Shown piece after piece: positions 25,951-35,100 of a DNA stretch of 44,107 nucleotides. The notes below the pieces were generated by a model that saw nothing but the letters and a program-made list of their open reading frames with translations, did no database searches and was not told where the DNA came from. Every line of letters begins with the position of its first letter. Within the stretch, counting starts at the first letter, position 1. Both the position numbers and the translations under genes were made by a program. The DNA comes from Anaerolineae bacterium (GTDB taxonomy: Bacteria > Chloroflexota > Anaerolineae > 4572-78 > J111). Location of the stretch: positions 1 through 44,107 of the forward strand of contig JAGRBZ010000018.1 in NCBI GenBank assembly GCA_020433805.1, read 5' to 3'.

Positions 25951-27140
25951 GAGATGATTCGGTAATTAAAAAGGATATGTGGAGACCTCCAAAAGCGAGT
26001 AAAATAAGTGTGCGAACACAAAATTGCTCAAGGGGTCTCAAGCATGAACAATAGCGCACTTTTGAAAATAGACCAAAAGGTCGTGGAACTAAAGCAAGCC
26101 ATCAAGGTTCCGCAAGGTGAAATAAGCCAACTCCCGGCCAAGCTGAGTAAACGGTTGTGGGTCAGTCCTGAAGAATTTCTGGTGGTAACCTCGGCCCCCC
26201 TGCTAGCCCAATGGACCTTGGCCGTGAGTGGCCGCTGGCCAGCCCGGTTGCCTGAAGCAAAGGGCCGACGGGGACCCAAACCGATCTATACCGATGGGAG
26301 TATGATACAGATGGCCTGGCAAATGGGGTATGAAGAAGTGATAGACTATTTTCGGGCTCAACCGGGTGCGGCCCAGGTAGCGGGCTTTCCGGCCGGTCAG
26401 ATCATCAGCATCGGTCAATATTGGGAACGACGGCGGGTTATCGGCATCATGCCTTTCTGGTTCCTGTTCGTCGGCTTTGTTGGTCAACTGGTCTATCTGG
26501 GGATGATCAAAGGCACCAATGTCATTATGGATAGTACCACCCTGCAAGCTTGGTTTCGAATAGACCTTGACGCCAACTGGAGCTTTCCTAAACCCTGGAA
26601 AGGCTCGGTCTGGGGTTACAAAGTCCACACCTTGCTGTGTCGTTGGGATCAGCTGCCGATTATGTTTTTGGTCACGCCGGCCAATCGTCAAGCCTCACTC
26701 TTTGTTATTACTTTGTTATCGCTAGCGGTCGCCTGTTTTGGTTTTTCCATTACTTTGGTCCGTGCCGATGCCGGTTACTTCACCACCCCGATTATGTGGT
26801 TTATTCGTTCGGTCTTGAACGCCAGCTTTGTCATTGATTACAACCTGCGCCACAAAGGCAAACGGTTTCTAGCCACCCTGTTCTTTATTGACCAATGGCG
26901 CTTTCATCTGCGCCCGCAGGCCATCATTGAACGCCACTTTGCTTGGGGCAAATGCTATTTCGGCTTGCAAAGTGCTCATTGGCTCGGTCTGGTCGCGGCC
27001 TACCAACATACCGCTCTCGTTTATTGCTCTATGTTGGCCGTCGCTCTTATTGCTCATGGTTATCAACGGCCTGAACTGGCCGGTTCCAGAACTCGGGGCC
27101 TGGCCCTTAAAACTTTGTCCTGAAATTACCGAATTATCTC
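25951..27140 (+). mobile_element. Complete IS element, 1190 bp, 17-bp TIRs, 5-bp target duplication
   Basis: Left end GAGATGATTCGGTAATT (25951-25967) and right end AATTACCGAATTATCTC (27124-27140) are inverted copies with one mismatch. TTAGC stands directly outside both ends (25946-25950 and 27141-27145), a 5-bp target duplication. Inside is one uninterrupted transposase gene. Its base composition is clearly richer in GC than the surrounding flagellar DNA. An intact duplication and terminal repeats suggest a recent insertion. Size, 5-bp duplication and transposase type suggest the IS4/IS5 supergroup; the exact family is not assigned. Confidence 0.92.
26044..27123 (+). CDS. DDE transposase (IS4/IS5-type, DDE_Tnp_1-like)
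   Basis: The 359-residue enzyme cuts and joins the ends of the surrounding IS. The catalytic triad of the RNase H-like fold is visible: D in NVIMDSTTLQAWF, D in VRADAGYFTTP, and E in IIERHFAWGK. Between them is GSVWGYKVHTLLCRWDQLP, the KVH block common in IS4/IS5-type enzymes. An earlier start at 26008 is possible, but ATG at 26044 with AAGGGG about 8 bases upstream is more likely. No frameshift or stop interrupts it, so the element may be active. Confidence 0.88.
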   Translation: MNNSALLKIDQKVVELKQAIKVPQGEISQLPAKLSKRLWVSPEEFLVVTSAPLLAQWTLAVSGRWPARLPEAKGRRGPKPIYTDGSMIQMAWQMGYEEVIDYFRAQPGAAQVAGFPAGQIISIGQYWERRRVIGIMPFWFLFVGFVGQLVYLGMIKGTNVIMDSTTLQAWFRIDLDANWSFPKPWKGSVWGYKVHTLLCRWDQLPIMFLVTPANRQASLFVITLLSLAVACFGFSITLVRADAGYFTTPIMWFIRSVLNASFVIDYNLRHKGKRFLATLFFIDQWRFHLRPQAIIERHFAWGKCYFGLQSAHWLGLVAAYQHTALVYCSMLAVALIAHGYQRPELAGSRTRGLALKTLS

Positions 27141-27253
27141 TTAGCAAATGAGTTTACGTTTTATTTACTTAACGTTAGCTTTAAATTTATACAAAAAGGC
27201 AACCTAGTATGATAAAGTCATCATAGAGTTTATAGGCAGAGGTAATTAATTTT

Positions 27254-27727
27254 ATGACAAATCAACCACAGACAACAGAAGTTTTTGATGAAGAACGATT
27301 GAGTATTTATTTTCCTGAAGGTTTAATCGGCTTAGCAGAGTGGCAAAGTTTTTTCTTTATTACCCGCCCCACTGGCAAACCTTTCCATCTTTTGCAAGCT
27401 GCAGATAACGGTAGAATCTCGCTAATTGTTATTGATCCGAAATACATTGTTGCTGATTATGAAATCAGACTAGATAAGGCTGATGCTCGGGCGTTAGATA
27501 ATTCAGGGGAGCTAAACACTATACAGTCCAACCGCTCTCACATTGACATCTACTGTATCTTATCTGTTCAAGCAGAACCTTTTAACGTTACAGCTAATCT
27601 ATTAGGTCCCATAGTTATTAATTGGCAAACCGGTCTTGGGCGACAGATTGTGCTATCTGACTCAAATTATAATCCTCGTCACTTCGTAACTGGTAAATCC
27701 GTTGCACAACCCTCAGTGAAGGGATAA
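27254..27727 (+). CDS. fliW: Flagellar assembly factor FliW
   Basis: FliW binds both flagellin and CsrA, releasing CsrA repression of flagellin translation when flagellin is secreted. The 157-residue protein has the family pattern ERLSIYFPEGLIGLAEWQSFFF, then PFHLLQAADNGRISLIVIDP, then IYCILSVQAEPFNVTANLLGPIVINWQTGLGRQIVLSDSNY. It lies 12 bp before csrA, the usual partner arrangement. The IS now stands between flgL and this gene; about 110 bp of native sequence remains before the ATG and may hold its promoter. Confidence 0.95.
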   Translation: MTNQPQTTEVFDEERLSIYFPEGLIGLAEWQSFFFITRPTGKPFHLLQAADNGRISLIVIDPKYIVADYEIRLDKADARALDNSGELNTIQSNRSHIDIYCILSVQAEPFNVTANLLGPIVINWQTGLGRQIVLSDSNYNPRHFVTGKSVAQPSVKG

Positions 27728-27739
27728 GGAGAATTTAAA

Positions 27740-27994
27740 ATGCTAGTTTTGGGACGAAAAATTAATGAAAGTGTGGTAATTGGCGACAATATTACTGTCA
27801 CTATTTTAGCTGTAGATGGGGATAAAATAAAAATTGGTATCCAAGCACCTGCTGAGATCCGTATTTTACGTGGTGAACTGTACGAGGCTATAAAACAAGA
27901 GAATTTACGAGCGGCTGATAAGACATCAACTCAGCTTTATGAAATGCTGTTACCTTCATTAAATCAGCTACTGAAATCAGAGTCTCAAGAATAA
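27740..27994 (+). CDS. csrA: Carbon storage / flagellin translation regulator CsrA
   Basis: CsrA is a small RNA-binding dimer that blocks ribosome access on target mRNAs. The first 60 residues are canonical (MLVLGRKINESVVIGDNITV through IKIGIQAPAEIRILRGELYEAI). R6 and the RILR region near residue 45 are RNA contacts in studied CsrA proteins. The tail is longer than in Escherichia coli (84 against 61 residues), which is common in FliW-regulated CsrA. AAGGAG precedes the ATG with good spacing. It is cotranscribed with fliW. Confidence 0.96.
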   Translation: MLVLGRKINESVVIGDNITVTILAVDGDKIKIGIQAPAEIRILRGELYEAIKQENLRAADKTSTQLYEMLLPSLNQLLKSESQE

Positions 27995-28209
27995 ACTTCA
28001 GTAACTAAGCCGATTTAAAGTAGGAGTTATACAGGTTACACAAATATAGAAGTTTTGTAGCACAAATTGTTTTACGAACTGTGCAAACTCTAAACTTTAA
28101 CTTTGATATTATCTTAATCCAAAACAATCCTTAAATCAAAGATTTGATAACTTCATCGTGAAAATTTCAACTTAACAAGAAAAATTTTTATAAAAGGTGG
28201 TTTGAGACC

Positions 28210-29154
28210 TTGTACTGGCGAAACATATATCTTCATACAAAAAAGACCTTAGGAGTTTTTTTATTTATTCTCCTATTACTAGTTGTTAATACAGGTTGCA
28301 GGATAGTTATAGAAACGACAGACACAACTGATCAATTAGTGAATGAGGTTGGCGAGACTATTGTGACTGTAACAGACGAAACATCTGAGAAGACGCCGGA
28401 TACGCCCATTTTAGAAACACCAATAATTACTGAAACTGTGTCTCCAGCGATTGAGGCAACAGTTACGGCTGCTATAACATCTACTCAGAACGTTACTTTA
28501 ACCACACCTGCGCTTTGGTCAACTTCCACACCTGCTGTCACTGCTACCGTTACACCTACTATTTATGTAGTTCAACCGGGCGATACGTTGGCCGAGATTG
28601 CCAAGCGCTTTGGACTTAGTGACTATTTTTCTTTAGCCCAACTGAATGGGGTAACAGATCCAAATATTATTGAGGTAGGGCAGGCCTTGCTTATCCCAGC
28701 ATCGAACTCTGCTTTTGCACAAACACCTAGTGCTATTAGCGGTGCAATGCCAGCTGCTATTGGGTTAAATACATCTACTCCTCCGGCGCTGCCTACCCCT
28801 ACATTTACACCAGAACTCTTACCAACGTCAACTCCTTTACCAACTTCAACATCTGAACCTACAGATACTCCATCTCCAACGAGTACTACTACTGCGACAA
28901 AAACACCTTCCCCAACATCTACTCCAACCACAGCTCCTACGTATACTCCCTATCCCACCGCTACTACTTATCCAACCTATACGCCTGCTCCAACATACAC
29001 TTTACCAGCCACCTCCACGCCTACACCAACATATACGCCAACTGAGACTGCTGTCTCTAGTACTCCTACAGCAACTGAACCACCGGTCGGCACATTAACA
29101 CCAACTTCAACATCTATCCCTTCACCTACGGCATCACCAACACCACTTAAGTGA
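28210..29154 (+). CDS. LysM-domain lipoprotein with Thr/Pro-rich tail
   Basis: The N-terminus is a lipoprotein signal: hydrophobic stretch (GVFLFILLLLVVNTGC) with the lipid cysteine at residue 30. A single LysM domain lies at about 118-163 (TIYVVQPGDTLAEIAKRFG through GQALLIPA), expected to hold peptidoglycan. Residues about 185-314 are a Thr/Pro/Ser repeat tail of PTPT type, presumably extended in or through the wall. TTG is the start, with AAGGTGG nine bases upstream. It ends seven bases before the giant adhesin gene, so they form an operon. A role as wall anchor or secretion helper for that partner is inference. Confidence 0.8.
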   Translation: MYWRNIYLHTKKTLGVFLFILLLLVVNTGCRIVIETTDTTDQLVNEVGETIVTVTDETSEKTPDTPILETPIITETVSPAIEATVTAAITSTQNVTLTTPALWSTSTPAVTATVTPTIYVVQPGDTLAEIAKRFGLSDYFSLAQLNGVTDPNIIEVGQALLIPASNSAFAQTPSAISGAMPAAIGLNTSTPPALPTPTFTPELLPTSTPLPTSTSEPTDTPSPTSTTTATKTPSPTSTPTTAPTYTPYPTATTYPTYTPAPTYTLPATSTPTPTYTPTETAVSSTPTATEPPVGTLTPTSTSIPSPTASPTPLK

Positions 29155-29161
29155 GAATTTT

Positions 29162-32100
29162 ATGTTCGGCATTATTTTTCCGGCTCGTGATTTTCCACCT
29201 CATAGATACTATCATTTAGATCTCTTTGTCAAAACAAGTATGCCCTTTATATTAGTGGGTCTATTTTTATGTACTATTCTGTGGGTTATTGTAAGCCCTA
29301 TTAAAGCTCAAAGTAGTGCTTTTTCTATTATTAAGTTAGCTCCATCTGAGGTAAAAGCAGGAGAACCAATTACATACACGATTCGGGTCCTTAACACTAG
29401 TTCTTTAGAAATCAAAGTAGATATTAGCGACCCAATTCCAGAAAATATGACTATTTTTAATCCGGGAGATGGTACATTTGCCAACAATTCTATACGATGG
29501 TCTGGATTGTCTGTACCTCCTGTCGATTCTGTTGAGGTGTCTTTTATCGCAGTTGTTACTCAAGCTGGTAATGTAACAAATTCTGATTATACGGCTACTT
29601 CCGGTAAGACGATCGTGTCTGGAACACCTGTAACAACCGTAATTAAGCCTAATATTCCTGGCATTATATCTGTTAATTCCATCCCCAATTCAATCGTCGT
29701 AAACGAGTCATCTAACTTAACAATATTAGTAACCGATATATACGGCAATCCTGTTGAGGATGGCACTATTGTTTCTCTAGACTTTGATAAAGGCACTATT
29801 AATGGACAATCTCCCGGAACTACTATCAATGATACAACTTCTGATGGACAAATAGTTCAGATATTATCCGCTGGAACTGTGGCTGGTACTATTAACCTTA
29901 CTGCTACAGCAGATAGTGTTCAAGGCTTAGGTAGTGTAATAGTCAATGCAGGCTTGCCAGCCTCCTTAGTAGTAGCGGCTTCTCCTGACTCTGTACGTAC
30001 AGTTGAAGGACAATTTGCAACCATTACTGCTACCGTTACAGATCAGTATGGTAACCTTGTAACCCAAACACCAGTTACTTTTACTACTAGTCTGGGTACG
30101 CTCAATAATATTGGGTCAACGGTTGTAGTAAATACTAATAACGGGCAATCTACTACTACCTTGGCTGGTACCGTGGCCGGAACAGCTACTCTGACTGCTA
30201 CTGTTGGGTCATTGGTCAATAGCAGCCAGCATGTATATTTAGCACCTGGTCCGCCCACTCAAATTCAACTAGCAGCCAATCCTAAAGCTATAGTTGCCAA
30301 TGGTGTCAATACCAGTACATTGACATTACTGATCCGTGATGAAAACTTAAACTTAATAGACACACCAACTCCAGTTACAATTACCACTAGTGCGGGAATA
30401 CTAAGTGGCGGCGGAAATACATATACCAACATCCCTACTAATGGTCGTGTTCAGGTAACGTTAACTGCCATTACAAAAACTAGTTTAGCTAATGTACAGG
30501 CATTTGCTGCGGGCTTATCTACAGATACAGGAATCAATTTTGTACCTGGTCCCCCAGCTAAAGTCTCATTAGATGCTAATCCTACTATATTGTTTGCAGA
30601 TGGCTTAAGTACAACAAATCTGACAGCGACTGTGCGTGATGCTTATGACAATTTAGTTAGCACACCTGCTGAAGTTGCATTTGCTGCACATGAAGGAACC
30701 TTACTTGATCCAGCTACGGATACCACTACTGATGGTGTAGCGTTTAATACTCTTCGTAGTAGTACTGTATTAGGAAATGTACCTATTACAGTAACTGTAG
30801 TTGGGTTAGCTTCTCCGGCTACCGAAAATATTGAATTTATTGCAGGCCCCCCCAGTAATGTTGATCTGATTTTTTCTCCTACTTCTCCTGTGACAGTAGG
30901 TACTTCTGTAGACCTTGTGCTTACTGTACGTGATAGTGTTGGCCACATTTTGCCCAACATACCAATTACTCTTTCTAATTCGTTAGGAAGTATCACATCT
31001 TCATCTACTGGTGTTTCCGATGACTATGGACAAATACAACGTACTCTTTTTTCTACTATAGCTGGAACAGACGTTATCGATGTTTCTAGCTATAACGGCA
31101 ATCTTACTATTGCTAATAATTCTATTACATTTTTACCTGATAAAGCTGTTCAAGCTACACTTAGTGTTGCCCCTACTGAAATTGTAGCTAATGGTGTGTC
31201 GACCTCACAGGTAACGGCCCTATTAACTGATCGATACGGCAATCCTGTTTCGGGGGTGGCACCAAATTTTTTGACCACATTAGGATCATTAAGTGGAAAT
31301 GCTCCTACTGATGCTACGGGTATAACTACGCGCGTTTTACAATCCTCCACTACTCGTGGTGCAGCCATAATTACTATTAGTGGTTTAACTACTGTTACCA
31401 ATACAACGGTTGATTTTATTACCGGACCTCCTGCCTCAGTTATATTAGTAGCTAGTCCAACAACTGTTCAGGCGGGACAAAACGTTACCGTTGCCATTAC
31501 CGTTACCGATAGCGTCGGACATCCTATTTCTGAACAAAATTTGTCTGTAACTACTTCATTGGGTGTAGTAAGCAACTGCAGTAGTACTAATGCTCTGGGT
31601 GAGCTCACTTGTACTCTTAAGTCTACTCAGAGCGGTCAGCCAAATATTTATGTTGCTGGTATTCTAGCTACAGGTGATACTATCAGCATTGTACCTGGTG
31701 ATTTACATCACATCCATGTCACCCCTTATGGGACTACCGGGTCACCAGTCAACATCTCGGCTGGATCGCCATTCGTTTTTAGCGCAGTAGGACATGATGT
31801 TTACCACAACGAAATTACGGGTCTCAGCTTTGTTTGGAGTAAAGATAATTTTGGAGGTAATGGCACAATTAATTCTAACAATGGCCAATTTACAGGAACG
31901 ACAGCTGGATTAGTTCGGATAAAAGCCAGTTCTGGGGGTAAAGCTGGGGTTAGTTATGTTGAAGTGGGCGTTGGAACTCCAAAAGTGGCCACAATTACAG
32001 CCACACCTTTAAGCGTTCCCGCTAATGGTACGGATATTTCTACACTATCTATTTACGTAACGGATGCTTTCGGTAACCCGGTTGGATATGGTGTACCACT

Positions 32101-35100
32101 TACGGTAATAAGCTCTATTGGAACAATTCAAGGATCAGCTGTAACTGACTCTGGTAGTACAGCCTCCCGTACTATTCAGTCTACCCAAGCAGGAACTGCG
32201 ATGATTAGCATTACTAATCTTATCACGCTCACGGGTGACACAGCCATTACTTTTACACCAGGTACTCCGGCCAAGGCTGTTGTCTCGGCCTCACCTACCT
32301 CGCTGCCCGCTAACGGGACAGATCAGTCAATCCTTACTATTAGTCTTCTTGATATTTTCAATAATCCTGTAGGATCTGGCTACAATGCTACAATTCAAAC
32401 TTCGCTGGGAAAGTTAAGTGGATCAGGTAGTACTAATGTAGAGGGTACACTTATCCGAACTCTTACCGCACCATTAGAAATAGGTACAGCCATCTTCAAT
32501 ATTAAATATCTTGGGCTTCCCTTGACAGTACTTGGTGATAAAGTCAATTTTGAGGTTGGTCCGCTGGATTATGTTGCAGTTACTCCAACGGGTATGCTGT
32601 CATTACCAGCAGGGCAATCTACCCAGTTTATTGCGCAGGGTTATGATGTTGACAACGCACCTATCCCTTCTGGAATCAATTACAGTTGGGACCTAATCTG
32701 TGGAGCAGGCTGTGGGCAAATAGATACTGTTTTTGGACAACAAACATCTTTTACAGGTACTATAGCTGGTACAGGCGTACAACTCGTGGTTTCGGCAGAT
32801 GAAGAAGGTGCATTTTACGACAATACAACTAATATCATTGTCATACCTGGTTTTCCTGCTTCGGCTGATATTACTGTTACCCCCGATTCTATTCCAGTTG
32901 ATACAACAAACCCCGTTACGTTAACTTTTCGTGATTTGGTTGACGATTACAACAACGAATCAACTGATGGAACCGTAATTACAATGAATGTACAGTCTCA
33001 ACCAGTGGCTCGCATAATCACCACAGTTGTAAGTGGAGGACAAGCTCAAGGTATTATTAGCCCTACTACTCAAGCCGGAACATATGCGATTACTGCATTT
33101 AGCAATGATGGAGAAATAGCTTTAAGTGGCAACAATGTTGTCACATTTACTCCTGGAGTCCCTGCCGCCGCTGAATTAATTACAGGTACACCTTCCCAAA
33201 TTATAGCCAATGGTATCAGCACAAAAACTCTGGCACTTCAACTACGGGATATATTTGGTAACAAAGTTGCAGGTGGAGCAACACCGATTGTAACAAGTAC
33301 ACTTGGAACTATTTTATCTAATGACACATCTACCGATGTCAATGGTATAGTAACTCGAACATTAAAGGCTGGTTTGGATTTAGGAGACGCCAAGATCAGT
33401 GTTAATGGCTTTGTGGCCTCGGGACCCTCAGTTACATTAGTTCCTGGCCCTCCCTTTTCGACGACAATTACAGTAGTTACATCTACACTTATCGCAGGTG
33501 GCGACGGAACACCTATTGTATATGATGTACGTGATGCTTGGGGACACTCTGTCGTTGATAGTACAATTATTACACCAACTCTGACCCCAATATATGGCAC
33601 ATTCATAGGTGATGCCAAAACTACTGACGGCCTAGTAACTCAAACTTTAATTCCAGGGCCTACAGCGGGAGAGACTATAATTGGCAGTCAGGGAATTTCC
33701 GCTACCGGCGATACACTTGTTACCATTAATCCCGCTGCAGCGGCGATAGCTCATGTAGTAGCCAATCCTATCTCGCTAACAGTAGGTAACACCACTACTC
33801 TAGTTATTACTATAACTGATGAATTCGGTAACATTGTGCCCCCAACCTCGATTACTTTAACTACAACAGCAGGAACGTTAGACAGCAGCAGTTCAACAAT
33901 TAACAAAACCACTATCAATAGTACAGGTGTTATATCAGCTGATCTATCGTCTACTACTGCCGGAACACAAACCCTGACTTTCGAAAGTGTTGCTGGTTTG
34001 TTGACAACAGATCCAGCTTCAGATTCGGTGATCTTTTTGCCTGACACGCCGGTTACAGTTACATTAGATCCCAGCGAACCACTGACAATTGCAGCTGGTA
34101 GTCCTCTTGCTGTAACAGTAAGTAGCCGCGATAGCTATGGCAATCCAGTCGATCCTTGGATGCCAGTGAACTACAACTGGCAGCAGAGCGCTCCATCTGG
34201 CAGTCCAGGTTATGGTACGTTGACAAGTCTCGATCCGCATACTCGTAGCATAAGATTTATGCCAATGCAAGTTGGTACAAATCAATTGTGGACTATTGGT
34301 GGCGTAACCACCAGTACCCTACTGTCAGTCAGTGTAGTAACAGGTCCGCCAGCTGCAGCAAACATTGCTATAAATCCTACGAGAGTGCCTGCTGACGGTC
34401 TCAGCACATATGCTATCACCCTGACCAAAATAGTTGATTCCTTTAACAACCCAATACCCGATGGGACACCTCTGACATTTACTGTTCAATCTTATCCTCC
34501 TGTAATCAGTAGAGGCACGATATCAAACGGGATGGTTACGGGAATATTGTCGTCCAGTACTCAAGCAGGTATTCATTCTATTGCAGTTGAGGGAGCAAAC
34601 AGATCTCTAACCTTAAGCGGCACTACGTCTGTTACATTTACGCCTGGAACACCCTCACTTGCTATCGTGGGGGCTGTACCTGATATCCTTCCTGGTGATG
34701 GAGAAAGCACTTCTTCTATTATAGTAACAATATACGACAAATATTTTAATCTGGTTGCTGATGCTACTCCTGTAACGGTTACGACTAGCCTGGGGACTCT
34801 TAGTGGCAATGGAAACACAGTGGATGGTCATGTGATACGAAGCCTACAATCACCTGTAGACCTAGGCACGGCTACTTTTACAGTGGAAGGGCCAAATGGT
34901 TTGCTTTCTGTACTTGGAGATACAGTAGAATTTGTTCCAGGTATGCCAAAGTATGCCTCAATTACAGCCACTCCATCTCAAGTTCAGGCCGACGGTATCA
35001 GCACATCTCTAATCACAGTAACCATAAAAGATAACTATGGCTTTACAGTCGACACTTCTAAAACAGCGGTGTTAACCGTAGAACGTGGTACCGTACCACC

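Noticed and set aside
27186..27215. TATGATAA upstream of fliW as a sigma-28 or sigma-70 promoter
   Set aside because: No TAAA at 15 bases and no recognisable -35 at 16-18 bases; left unassigned.
28060..28090. GCACA/TGTGC inverted repeat after csrA as a terminator
   Set aside because: The stem is only 5 bp with a loop of about 14 bases and no T-run.
33238..33618. Long minus-strand frames inside the giant adhesin gene
   Set aside because: They are antisense shadows of Thr/Ser/Val-rich repeats, with no ribosome sites or family features.
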